Assembly: GCF_900005765.1 (NCBI RefSeq)
Contig: NW_021628421.1
Span: 5,001 to 69,000 of the forward strand
Origin: Plasmodium relictum
Lineage: Eukaryota; Apicomplexa; Aconoidasida; Haemosporida; Plasmodiidae
DNA: 64,000 bases
Direction: 5' to 3'
A model generated the notes under the pieces. That model worked only from the letters and a program-made list of their open reading frames with translations. It searched no databases and had not been told where the DNA came from. How positions within the stretch are numbered: the first letter of the stretch is position 1; each line of letters starts with the position of its first letter. Shown one piece after another: positions 10,901-22,442 of the stretch. The position numbers were made by a program, and so were the translations under genes.

Positions 10901-13900
10901 AATCTCACAAGAATAATACACTAATTGAAAATTTAAGAAAAAGTGTAAACCTTTTAAAAGATAAAATAGATGATGAAATCATTATAATTAATGGGAGCAA
11001 GTTGATAGAAAACAAGGAAAAAACAAAATTTTTAAATAAATTAAGAGAAAAAAAAGGGAATGCTGAAGATAACATAAAGAAAATCAATGATCTGAAGGAA
11101 AAATCAAATGAAATTCAGAAAAAATCTCAGGATTTAAAAAATAAAGTTGGAGGTTCTTCTAATATAGAAGTTGTAAAAACATATTCAAAAAATATATCTA
11201 ATCAAAAAATTAACTTGACGGATGTTACAAATGAAATAAGTGAAATAAAATTAATTATTGTTACATTAAATGCAGAGGTTGATGGTGTAATTAATTCACA
11301 AAATAATGAAATTATAAATTTAGTTTATAATCTTATTCTAAAACTAAGTAAAGAAATGTACGATGAAGCACAAAGAAACTTGAAAGTGTTAGAAGAAACA
11401 CAAAATTACATAAAAAATTATAATTTTGAAAATGATATAAAAAAAATTGAAAAAGAAAATAATAGGGAAACTCTCAGAACAATAGCGCAAACTATAAGCA
11501 ATATCTTGGATAAAATTGAAACAAATAAAAAAAAATTTATGAATATTAGAAACGAATCAAACGAGCAAATTGATGCGTCGAATAATCAAAAAGAAAGCAA
11601 CAAGAACACAAGTGAAAAGAAAAAAAATATAGAAAAAATTCATGAACAAATGGAAAAAATATATGAAAGACTAAATGCTACAAAGAAAGAGTTACAACCT
11701 TTATTAGTAGATATAAACATGAGGATATTAGAATATAAAAAAACTTTAATATATGATATTGCTTACCAAATTAGTGATAATAAAAAAAGAGCTGAAGAAG
11801 ATATGAAAAGTATTGACTTATATAAAAAAAAAATTGAGCAATTAAAAGAAAATACCATAGATGTACAAGAAAGTGAATTAAAAAATTTTAATTATGAAGA
11901 TTATGCTAATAGTGCTAAAGAAAATATAATTAGAATAAAAATATTAGAACAAGAAGCTAATACAATAAATGAAAAGATATCCAGTATTACTTTAGAAGAT
12001 AATATTGATCATATCAAAGCAACAATTGAACAAAAATTGAAAGATGTTAAAAAGGAAAAAAGTGACATAAATCATATATTAAATGAAATTAAAAATATGG
12101 AGAAATTGCTAGTATCGACAAAATTTAGTAGTATTATGGAATATATGAAAAAAAATACGGAAAAAGCTGAACAAGAAAAAGAAAAAGTAAAAGAAAAGTT
12201 TAGAGAATCAGAAAATAAGATAAAAGAAATATTAAATGATTCTAAAAAAGTGGAAGAATTAAGACATTTACTGAGGAGTAATTTAGATGAAAAATCTATG
12301 GATAGAAACATAGTTGATATTAGAATAATTAAAGATCGTATTGAAACTAATACAGAGGAAATAAAGGACATTTCAACAGAAGCTGAACAACGTAAAGAGT
12401 CTTCCGAACTCTATTACCACAATGCAAAAAGGGGAAAAAATAAAATAGACTATTTAAAAAATCATGATCACCATGAAGAAAAGAAAATAACAAAAGATGT
12501 AATAGAAAAGATAAATAATTATGTAAGTGAATCTGAAGGTTACTTTAATGAAGTATGCACCGATTCATTAGAAATTAGCAAGAATTATGAATTATCTTTA
12601 AAATATAAACAAAATATGAATGATATTTTAAACGAATCTTTACTTAAAGTTGCAAAAATAAAAATTGAAATGAAAAAAAATGATGTAAATGATGTAATTG
12701 CAAAGATTCGAGATGATTATCACAAAATTCAAAAATCAATAGAAGAATTAAAGGAAAGATTAAATAAACTGAAAGAAGAAGATGATAATATAAAGGGTGA
12801 AGAAGAAGCAAATAATGACAAATCTATAGATGCATTTTCTCGAATACAAGTTACAAGGTCAAATATTACTGAAGTTATCCTAGAAATAGAAATGATAAAA
12901 AATAGCATTCTTGATATTTTTAATTTATCTGAAAGTGCTGCAAAATCAGTGTCAATAGAAAATGAAAAAAAGGAGGTAAATTTATTGAGTAAATTGAGAA
13001 TAGAACAAAACAATTTAGATAATGTTTCAGAAATTTTAAAAAATATTGAAAATCTAGGAATTAATCTAAGAAGTGAAGCAGATAAATTAAAAACAATGGA
13101 TACAAAAGTTGGTATCATGGAAAATGAATTGGAATTGCTTGGAAAATTATATGAAGAAGGAATATTGGAAGAGATAAAAAGAATAGCTGATGAAGAGGAA
13201 AAAAGTATTGTATCCATAAAAAAATCAATAAATTTAGCTATAGAAGCTTCGATCTCATTTTTTAAGAATTCCTTGTTAAAAGAAAATGATATTACAAAAA
13301 AGTATGAGTCTTCTAAAAGAAAAATGAATGATATATATGATGCATTTAATGAATCATATAATGCAATAAAAATTTTTGTATTAAATACTTTAGAATCTTC
13401 TACAACCTATGAAAAAGCAAAAGAAAAAAAAGAAAAAGTCAAAATAGAAAAAGAAAAACTCATTGAAAAAAAAGAGGAAATGAAAAAATTGTTAGATAAT
13501 ATTAAAGTTATTAATAAAAATGAGACTATACAATTAGCATCTTATATAAGGGAAGAGTTAAGCAAGATAATTGAGAAATGTAAACAGGAGTATCTATATG
13601 TTAAAACGAATCTGGATGATATTAAAGGAAATTATGTGAATATTAAAAATATAGATGATCTAGTTATTGCATTGAATGAATTAAATGAAGCAAGAAATAA
13701 AGATAGTGAAATTAAAAAAAGAAAGAACAAATATCACTTTTACAAAAATCAAGCAGATAAAATATACGGTGGGATATTTGAGGCAGCAAATCATATAAAT
13801 GAAGTGGCAGAAAAAGGATCAACATTTTATGAAGTTATGAATGAAGCAGAAGATATTATTAAAAACATACGAATATTTTTAGATGACATAGATAAAAAAG

Positions 13901-15774
13901 AAAAAGAAAGTGAACTTCTTATTATCAAAGTTGGTGTAATTTATGAACAAATAAAGCTCAAGGATGAATTAAAGAAAAGAATTAAAGAAGAAAACAATAA
14001 AGCTGATAATATTTTATCTAAAATACAAGATGCAAAGGAGACACACGAAATAATAAAGGAAACAAATGTTGATATCGAAAAATATAGTGAAATTTTAATA
14101 AACCATAGAGAGCATAAGAATTTTAAAGAGATAATGGATTCATATAGTGAAAAATTAAGTAAAATGAAGGACATGTCGGAAATAAACACAAGAAAAAATG
14201 AACTTGATAAAAGTAAAAACTTTTTTAATAATTTAGAAGAAATCATTAAAAAATTACAAAATGATGAATCTACCACTACAATACTAGAAAAAGCAAAGCA
14301 TGATATAGATATAATTACGAATAAATTAAATGATGAACATAAAGATGTTTTAGAAATTAATACCTATTTTGATGAATTATTAGAATTAGGAAAAAATTGT
14401 AAATTATCTTTAATATCCCTTATTATTACAACTATTAATGTTGAACTGTCAAAAGATATATTAGTTATTCAGAAAAAAGAAAAAGACATTGCTTCATATA
14501 TAGAATACATCAAAAATAACTATAATGCAATAAATAGAGATATTAATACATTAAACAAAGAGTATGCTCAAAATATCATAAGAGAATATGAATCTAAATA
14601 TGTTGAAAATGCAAAGAACTATTGGGAAAAATTTAAAGAAAAAGAACAAAACGCAATGGAGATAATTAATGTTATAAAAAAAGAAATTTTAGAAATCAGT
14701 GAAAACAATAATGGAGGTGATACATATGAGAGATTACAAAAGGTAAAAGAACTTCATGAAAAATTCAAAAAAGAAACAAAATATATAGATAATATTTACA
14801 AAACTATAAGAAATATTAAATTAAAAGAAATAGAAAATATTCATGAGAAATTTATTGAAATAGCAGAATCTCATAAGAATATGATAGATAGTCAAAAAAA
14901 AAAATTACTAGATAACAATCAGAATCTAAAGGAAATTGAAAATTATTTAATAAAAACAGAACAAGAATTAATTCATAAGAAGTCTATGGATGCAAAAGAG
15001 CTTATGCAAAAATTCAGTAAAATTTTTGAAGATATTACTTCTACGGTCAAAAAAATAAATATGTTAGAAAATGACAATAATAAAGAAAAAAATAAAGCAA
15101 TTATACATAAAGAAAAAATTTTATATTTAACAGAAAGAACAAAATATATTTTAAAAGATTTAGAATTATATCAATATGAGAATGGCCATGATTTATCAGA
15201 AGAAGAAAATAAGGATCTATTGGACAAATTAATTGAATATAAAGAAATAATTAAAGGAAAAAATAGCGAATCAAAAAAAGAATTCATGAATATATTAAAT
15301 AATTTAGAGCAACATAAAGAAATTGTACTTGCCAACGAAAAAATACTCCATCATATTCATGATATTTTAAAAAATTTAATTAAAATAAAAGAAAATTTTG
15401 AAAAAGAGTTAATTACAATGGAAAAGAATAATCAAACAAAAAATCATTTAAATGAAGATAAAATAAATAAATTAAATTATAAAAATATGTTAAATAATAA
15501 TAAAACTGATGATAATTCTCAGTATGAAAAAGATAATCAAGAATCAAAAAAAAAAAATAAATTTAATAGTACAAAATTAAAATTAGCAAGTGGTGTATTA
15601 GGTAGCTTGCTAGCATGCTCATGTATATTTTTCTATATTTTATATAAAAAAAAAAAAAAAGATGACACTGAAATAACTGACATTTTTCACGAATTTATAA
15701 ATGAAAATCCTTTACGTTATTTAGTTAAGGAAGAAGCTATTGATATATCCTTTTTTAAAACTGAAAGCCTTTAG
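7906..15774 (+). CDS. Reticulocyte-binding protein family member (RBP/RH), gene 1
   Basis: Two exons, 7906-7960 and 8081-15774, encode about 2582 residues. Exon 1 gives the signal peptide MKKIRIWMIYLFLLSSFFG. The 120-bp intron is phase 1 with GT (7961) and AG (8079-8080) ends, and exon 2 resumes with DLSYEEEF. RBP gene 2 has the same split codon and matching DVSYEENF. The frame is open upstream of 8476 to the splice site, so a start at 8476 would lose the signal. After a basic region (five lysines at 64-68), the protein is Lys/Glu/Asn-rich predicted coiled coil. A C-x4-C pair (C298, C303) aligns with one in gene 2. One membrane span (~2518-2540) precedes a 42-residue tail with acidic residues. 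Family knowledge: RBP/RH proteins are merozoite apical ligands for red-cell invasion. Family identity is strong; the receptor and expression are unknown. Confidence 0.9.
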
Positions 15775-16813
15775 AAGGAAAGAAAATTTATTTTTGACTT
15801 ATAAATAGTTATAATATCTAAAGATTTTTTTTTTATTTTAATTTCATTTTATGCAATATTTTCCTATTTAACATGGCATTTATAATGTTTTTCAATTTTT
15901 CTTATTCTTGTATAATGTTCCTTTTAAATGTATAAATTTTTGCTATTTTTCAAAAGGTGGATTTTTGTATATTATTTAATGTTATTTGCTCTTTAGAATT
16001 TTTATTGTGCTAAATTTTTTTTTCTTTTACAATTATGAAATGGAAGATTCTAACAGAAATATATAAAATCTGAATTTTTTTTCGTATAAAAGTTTTAATT
16101 TTTTTTTATTATAATATCTAATTAAATATATACCGCCACATAATTTTTAATAATTATGTTTTTTTTTTTTTAAATAACAAAAGATAAATACATATTTTAA
16201 ATAAAAATTATACATCATTTTTTAAAGTAATTTATAATAGGTACTAATAAAAAATGATGTTTTAAATTTATCACATCATTTTAAAAAATAACGCCATTAC
16301 TTATTTAATTAATATGAATACTTTTTTAAAAAACTCAAATTGAATAAACTTAAAGAATTATATACTTCATTACCAAGGCATAATAACATCAGAAAACATA
16401 TTTTATTAAAAAAAAAGCTAGAAAAATTAATAAAAGTTTAATTTTAGATTTTAATTCTCAACTAGAATATTCCATTATTTCATTTGCATAAATATCACAA
16501 AAATTTAACATATACATACACACATTAAAAAAATGAAATAATTCTTTTTTAAAATATTATTAAGTATTTTTCACTTTAAATTATTATCTCAATCTATAAT
16601 AAAAAAAACAAAATTCTTTTAATATCAGAACAAGGCTTGCTGAAATAGTGAAAGTGAATATATAAAAGTGTAGTAATATATAAATTACCAAAATATGAAT
16701 CAATAATTTTATTTGTTTGCATATATATCAGTGAATTAAATACAATATTTCTAAGAAATATTATAACAATATATATGTTTCATTAGTTTCCTATTCAAAG
16801 ACTTTTGTAACGT
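15775..16813. other. 3' flank of RBP gene 1
   Basis: AT-rich noncoding sequence that presumably includes the 3' UTR. Near 16780 'ttcctattcaaagacttttg' resembles the inverted end of an LTR, but too little remains to classify. Confidence 0.45.
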
Positions 16814-17433
16814 TGGTCAATGAATAAATTCATTGTCTTTGATTAATATACAGTTCAAGATTTGTCTTAATAAAACTTATATATATGTTCGTGGTTAATA
16901 AAATATGTTAACCTTTTGTAGTACACTAAGCTAGTTTACTACTTGTGTACGTACAAGTTAGCCATGTATTGACGCTAGTTAAAAAAAAAAAAAATAAAGT
17001 TATTTTTTTTTTTTGTTGATTTATTTATTTTTATATACATCTTTGTAATTAAAAAAAAAAAAATATAAATTAAAATTAATATTTTTTTTGGAGATTAATT
17101 TTATTATTTTTTTGTTTTGTTGTTAACGTTTGTGTTTTAAAAATTAAATAAAGTTTTAATTTTTACTTATAAAAACTTGAGAGACAAAAGAATAATATTT
17201 ATATTATATTCAATGTATATTTTTGAAATAACATTGAATAATTTAAAGTTTTGACGTTATTAATTGTTATAGTTTGTTTATGTGCTTTTAATTAAAATAA
17301 TAAGTAATTCTTTGTAAATAAAAACTCATTTATAACAATTAATAGGTTTATTAAAAGATGCAGTAAAATTTAACTCGGATTAAATATTATGCATCATAAG
17401 AAAACTATATATATATATATATAATAAAAACGA

Positions 17434-17464
<31 letters not shown>

Positions 17465-17981
17465 TATACTTAGTTATACATGCTCTTTATTAATTTTTTT
17501 GTTTAGTATTCTAACAAAGTTATTAAACGGTCAATTAATAAATCAGTTCGTAGTTAATTTCATAATACTAAACAATTATTTAAAACTTAAATAATTATGT
17601 CTTATCTAGGAGTACAATGCATGCAAAAAGTTAAGCTACTAGAACTTTGACCAACTTAGTGTGCCTAATAACTGATTTTTTTTTAAGACACATTTCGGTT
17701 ATTATTATATTATGTCTTTTTTGTTTTTTTATTATTTTTTTTTATAAGAATGAATTTTTTTTTGGAGAAAAATGAAAGAGAAAAGGATAGTAAGTGGATT
17801 CCTTTAAGTAAATTTTATTTAACTTATATAGACTTTCATTTTTTTTAAGGTGTTTTAATTAATTTTGTATTATATAAAATCTATAATACAAATTTATAAA
17901 GGGGTCCTAAAAATTTGCTCTTTATTAACTTGGATGTTCATTACTTTTATCCAGGTCTTTGAATATCTAATTAATAAAACA
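16814..17981 (+). repeat. LTR family A split by an LTR-B insertion
   Basis: The outer pieces 16814-16891 and 17546-17981 join into a family A LTR of about 509 bp. It runs from TGGTCAATGAATAAATTCAT to ATTAATAAAACA. Across the break, 'tatgttcg' resumes as 'gttcgtagttaatttcataa', which matches the uninterrupted copy at 26788-27302. Confidence 0.9.
16892..17545 (+). repeat. Solo LTR family B inserted in LTR-A, with 5-bp target duplication
   Basis: 654 bp, from TGGTTAATAAAATATGTTAA to GTCAATTAATAAATCA. It is flanked by GTTCG at 16887-16891 and GTTCG at 17546-17550. This is an exact 5-bp target-site duplication, the size usual for Ty3/gypsy integrases. An (AT)n stretch lies near 17405-17460. Confidence 0.93.
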
Positions 17982-18268
17982 ATATGCAAAGAAAAAAAAA
18001 AAATAAAAAAAAAATAAAAAGGCATTAATATAATTGTAACAGAGATGCATCTAAAAAAAAATCTTTTATTAGACACACTAAATTGGTCACAGTGTTAGTA
18101 CTTTAGTCATCGCATGCAATGAGCTCCTAAGACAAAAATAAAATTTGGTCTTACTAATTGGTTAGTGCTATTCAATTAATCATACACATGTATAAATTTT
18201 GTTTTATTAAAACCAAACTTAAAACTGTATATTAATTAAGAACAACGAATTTATTTATTCACTACCTT
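17982..18268 (-). repeat. LTR family A, 5' part, inverted
   Basis: The reverse complement shows 'ttaagaacaacg'-like start sequence, 'aggagctcattgcatgcgat' and 'tgaccaatttagtgtgtcta', which is the 5' half of family A. It lies tail to tail with the preceding LTR-A, so the two form an imperfect inverted repeat. Confidence 0.75.
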
Positions 18269-18301
18269 TCGAACAAATATTTAAAAATACAGTTCGAATG
18301 T

Positions 18302-18848
18302 TGATTAATAAAAGATTTTATTAACCTTTTGTAACATATAAAATTATTTTACTAGCCAGGAAAATACAAGTCAGTCATGCGCTGACGCAAGTAATAAAAA
18401 AAATATATATATATATAGCTGTATTTTTTTTTTGTTTATTTTTTTTTTTATAAATCTTTGGAATTATTGAAAAAAAAAAAAAATAATTTTTTTTTGTGGT
18501 ATTTTTGAATTGAGTGATTATTGATTTTTAATTGAAATATAAATATTAATGTATGAAAAAATATAATGTTTGTACTGTATTCGATTTGTATATTTTGAAA
18601 TAAAACTGAATAACTTTGAGTTTAATTTTGTTATTTGTTATAACTTAATTATTTGTGTGTATTTCTAAATTAAAAGAATATACTTATTCTTTGTAAATAA
18701 GTATAAATTTTGTCAAAGAAAATACATGTCTGTTAATAAATACAGAATTTCTTAATTTAAATTAAATGCTACAAATACTATAAATATTTCTATATATAGT
18801 TAAAATAAGTATATACATTAAAATCAGTATATTTAGTTATACATGCTC
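18302..18848 (+). repeat. LTR family B, 3' truncated
   Basis: It starts TGATTAATAAAAGATTTTAT and carries the family B block 'cagtcatgcgctgacgcaag'. It stops at 'tatacatgctctt', about 60 bases short of the normal end, at the junction with inverted gag sequence. Confidence 0.75.
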
Positions 18849-19062
18849 TTAAGTAAAAATTACCTAAAATTTTCTCGTAAGGGCATATTACTGAACTTTG
18901 TTAATTCATTGGATTCTTCGAACTTAGGCAAATTTTGCTTCTTTTTAATAATATATTTATAAGGATTACTTAAATTAACTATATCATTAAAACTATTCAG
19001 ATTTAGCTTTTAAATTTTTTTCCATAGTGGTATATTGCAAATTCAATGAGTTTTTCCCGCAT
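18849..19062 (-). pseudogene. gag: Retrotransposon gag, N-terminal fragment
   Basis: On the minus strand an ATG at 19060-19062, just inside the primer-binding site, opens MREKLIEFAIYHYGKKFK. Translation then continues only in another frame (NSFNDIVNLSNPYKYIIKKK, then FSNMPLRENF) to a stop near 18855. The element is cut off at 18849 by LTR-B. Position directly after LTR and PBS is the evidence for gag; no diagnostic Gag motif lies in this short piece. The frameshift shows it is not functional. Confidence 0.6.
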
Positions 19063-19065
19063 AGA

Positions 19066-19088
19066 TTCGATTCCTACCTTTCTCACCA
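19066..19088 (-). promoter_or_regulatory. Retrotransposon primer-binding site (PBS)
   Basis: On the minus strand this starts TGGTGAGAAAGG directly after the LTR-C 3' end. Its complement reads as the last 23 nt of a tRNA: T-loop TTCGATT, T-stem strand CCTAC, seven-base acceptor strand CTTTCTC, discriminator A, then CCA. This fits a tRNA-primed LTR element. The tRNA identity is not recognised. Confidence 0.85.
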
Positions 19089-19092
19089 TTTT

Positions 19093-20227
19093 ATTTATTA
19101 AGTGGTCGTTGAATGATTTTTTATGGAATATTGGTTAATAAAAAAAAGTTATTAACCTTTTGTAATATTAAGTTAGCTCACTAGTTAGGAAATTAAAAGT
19201 CACGCATGCACTGAAGCTAGTTATAAAAAAAAAAAAAATTTTTTTTTTTTTTAGGAAGTTGGTGTATTTTGAGTTGAAAGATTATTAATTATTAATTGAG
19301 AGATTAAAATTAATGATAAACAACGTAATGTTTATACTGTATTCTATATGTAGATTTTGAAATAACACTGAATAATTTAGAGTTTAATTTTTGTTACTTG
19401 TTATAAATTTTGTATGGTTTTAATTAAAAGAATATGCTTATTCTTTTTGTAAATAAAAATTCATTTATAAAAGTAAACATATGTCTGTTAAGCAATACAC
19501 AATTGTTTAATTCGAATTAAATATTATATATTATATAATTCTATTATATATATATAAAAATCCGTATATTTAGTTATATATCTCTTTATTAATTTATTTG
19601 TCTAATACTTTAGCAAAGTCATTGAGCAGGCAATTAATAAATCAAGTATTGGGCAAACAAATTAATGAAGAGCATGTATAGATAGCTTCTAATGATTTTA
19701 CTTATAAAAATATATGTATGCTAGTATAAGTAAATTTTATATATAAAATTTACATAATTTAGCATTTATTACTTAAAAGGAATTTATTTACTTTAATAAA
19801 TATACACTTATATTTTTATTAAAAATTAAAATCTTCATTAAGACTAGTAATGTAATACAATTAAAACAGCTGAATGAATTTAATTATAATTATTAAATGT
19901 ATTTTAAGAATACGTAAAAATAAAATATTAATGAAAATAGAATTATTTTTGTATTTTATTTTTAATTTAAAATTTATTTTTTATTTCAAAAGCTAGTTCA
20001 ATTTGACAACATTTTGCAAAAAAAAAAAAATTTCATTGAATCTTTCGTTATACAAAAAAAAATAATACTTTTTTTTTAAAAGAATAAAAATAAATTTAAG
20101 AAAAAAACACACATAAAAAAAAAAATTGTCATAATTTTTTTTTTTAAAACTATCTAGTGACGCAGAGAATTCACTATTTTCTGTATATATAAACTATTAT
20201 TATACAAAAGGCTACTACTTATTAACC
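19093..20227 (-). repeat. 5' LTR (family C) of a minus-strand element, split by LTR-B
   Basis: The pieces 19645-20227 and about 19093-19131 form one inverted family C LTR. The 5' end at 20227 reads TGGTTAATAAGTAGTAGCCT on the minus strand, and the 3' end is followed by the PBS. It is interrupted by an LTR-B at 19132-19644. The flanks AATAT (19127-19131) and AGTAT (19645-19649) match at four of five positions. Confidence 0.8.
19132..19644 (+). repeat. Solo LTR family B inside LTR-C
   Basis: 513 bp, from TGGTTAATAAAAAAAAGTTA to CAATTAATAAATCA, with intact TG/CA ends. The near-matching 5-bp flanks and the continuity of LTR-C across it support a later insertion into the older element. Confidence 0.85.
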
Positions 20228-20391
20228 ATTAACGAAGTCATTCTTTATTTTGTAAACTAATTTTAAAAAAATAATTAATCATAATAGAATTTTTTTATAA
20301 TAAATAAAATTAACACGGATTTATCTGCAATCACCTTATTAATTTGACTTTTTAAAATATCTTGAAAGTATTCAAACTGCCAATAAATTAT
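20228..20391 (+). repeat. LTR family D, 3' fragment
   Basis: 'ataaataaaattaacacgga' followed by 'ttaatttgactttttaaaat' and 'gccaataaat' matches the 3' end of the LTR at 41954-42471. Only about 160 bases remain. It ends about 120 bp from the stop codon of the next gene. Confidence 0.55.
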
Positions 20392-20511
20392 AAATATAAT
20401 TGATGAATTAATTACTAGAAAAAATAAAAATAAAATTTTTTTAAAAAATTTTAAAACTGAAGATATATTTTTTTACTTATAAATAAAAAAATTTTCTTTT
20501 AATTTGAATTT

Positions 20512-22442
20512 TTATATATACCTAATAAAACGGTGTTTCTGACAACTTCCATTGAATTCTTTAATTTCATACAGAAAAAATATAATGGAATATTTGTTTT
20601 TTATTTTTTTTTTAGAATATAAATGAGATTTTTTTAATTTATTCAATTCTTTAATTAATAAACTTATTAAATAATTAAAGGCCCTAAAATTTTTTAGAGA
20701 ACAATCTATTGATATTGACTCGTGAACTAATCTTGAATTACTTTCCTTGAGTTCAATAAAATATATGCTGCTTTCATAAATATCCAAAAATTTTAATATT
20801 AAATCTCTAGATTTATCTTTTGGAATATATAAAACACTTTTTCTCATTAAGATATTTTCAAGTTTTACACTTAACTTACTTTTCGATTCATTTTTAAGTA
20901 ATTTTAAAAAATTCGAAAATTCATTTAATTTCCTTAAGCACCCTAATGAGTATACAATAGCTTTAAATAGTGGTATATAACCATCTTCTTTATTTAAATG
21001 AACCAATCTAAAAAGATCTTCATTATCTAATTCATAAAGCTTTTGTACTAATGAACTAATACCTGAACTATTTACATCAAAACCAAAAATTTCTTTTATA
21101 TATGTTTTAAATACATTTAAGGATTTTTTTATCTCTTCTTTTTCTTGTAAAAGTAATTCATATATATGAAACAAAAATTTATCCCTAAATACTTCTGTTC
21201 CATGTTTATCTTTCAGTTCATCTAATATAAACTTATTTTTACATATATCTTGTTCAAGTATATATAAAATAAAGGCTATCAAGCATTTTATATCACCATT
21301 TAATATCTTATTTAGTCTTAGAAATAACTTATGTGTGTTTTTTGCTATAGTATCATATAATGTTTTATACATATCATAAATTAAAAAGTTTAATCTTCCA
21401 GTATTTACTTTAAGAGAAGTAGTTTCATTAACTCCATTTTTTTTATCTTTATTAAATATGGCTCTATGAAATTCATTGAAAATATCTCTTAATCTATTAT
21501 CAAAATTAACTAGATCCAAATTACCTAAATGGGCATATTTTAAAGGAAACATTTTTGCAGACATACCTATATATCTAGTCGTATAAAGATCATAATGATA
21601 TAAATCCCTATTAAATTCAGATAAAAATTTTTTATTCATTTTATATAGTTTATTAAAAAAATTAAAAGATTTTCCAAGCCTTAAATTAATTTTACTCAAA
21701 TGTGCATCCTTGAAATAATTATCTACTCTCTGTTTATCAATTAATATTTGGTTATTTTTGCTAAAATTTATTTCAACACCAACATCTGTATATATACGTA
21801 ATTCATCTTCGTAGGATGCAAGATCCTTAAATACAAAAGAAATATGATTACCTGCGCTATCAACTGAACTATCCATATAATTTTTTATTTTATTCTCCAT
21901 AACATTCAATGTACAACATATAGAATTGATCTTATTTTTCTCTTGTTTCAACTTTTCATTAAAATTTTCCAAAAATATTAAATCTACTAATTTTACAAAT
22001 AAATCTCTTGAATCACCAAAGTATCCCTCAAGTGGTGTATTTTCATATTTTGTTTCACTCAGATTATATAGCAATTGTACCTCTTTTATATTATGACCTG
22101 AATCATTTAAAATATCCTCATTTTTAATATCAAATACTTCCGCTAATTTTCTTATTAACTGTATTATCTCTTTATACTTCACAAACTTAAGATTAAGTCT
22201 AATGAGATATAAAAAAAAACGATTATAGAATTTATTATGATAATGAAATATTTTTCTTATAAAAATTAAATTGAATACCTGTTTGAGTTGTAATATACAT
22301 CAATGTTATAAAATCCTATACTTATTGCTGTTATGTACTATAAAAAATTAAAAAAAAATACATATAATAAAATTTCTTTTTTAAGTGATTTACATATTAT
22401 TACTAAAAAATAAAAATAACAGATTAAAAGTAAACTTCTCAT
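20512..22442 (-). CDS. Unrecognised secreted protein, three-exon gene
   Basis: Proposed exons on the minus strand are 22442-22404, 22337-22279 and 22198-20512. Introns of 66 and 80 bp have GT-AG ends and preserve frame. The product is about 594 residues. Exon 1 plus exon 2 starts MRSLLLICYFYFLYITAISI, a good signal peptide. The main exon is open for 562 codons including the stop, and starts without an ATG, which supports upstream exons. The mature part looks mostly helical, with scattered cysteines (an adjacent CC pair in exon 3), no internal membrane span and no low-complexity expansion. I recognise no family; a merozoite or rhoptry-type secreted protein is possible but unproven. A donor-like AG|GTATAT at 20522/20521 near the 3' end could splice to another exon, but the visible downstream acceptor leads to a stop within two codons. 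The gene looks intact. Confidence 0.72.

Noticed and set aside
17894-18076. 60-codon minus-strand hydrophobic ORF
   Set aside because: It spans the junction of two opposed LTR-A copies, so it is chimeric. Its composition follows T-rich LTR DNA.
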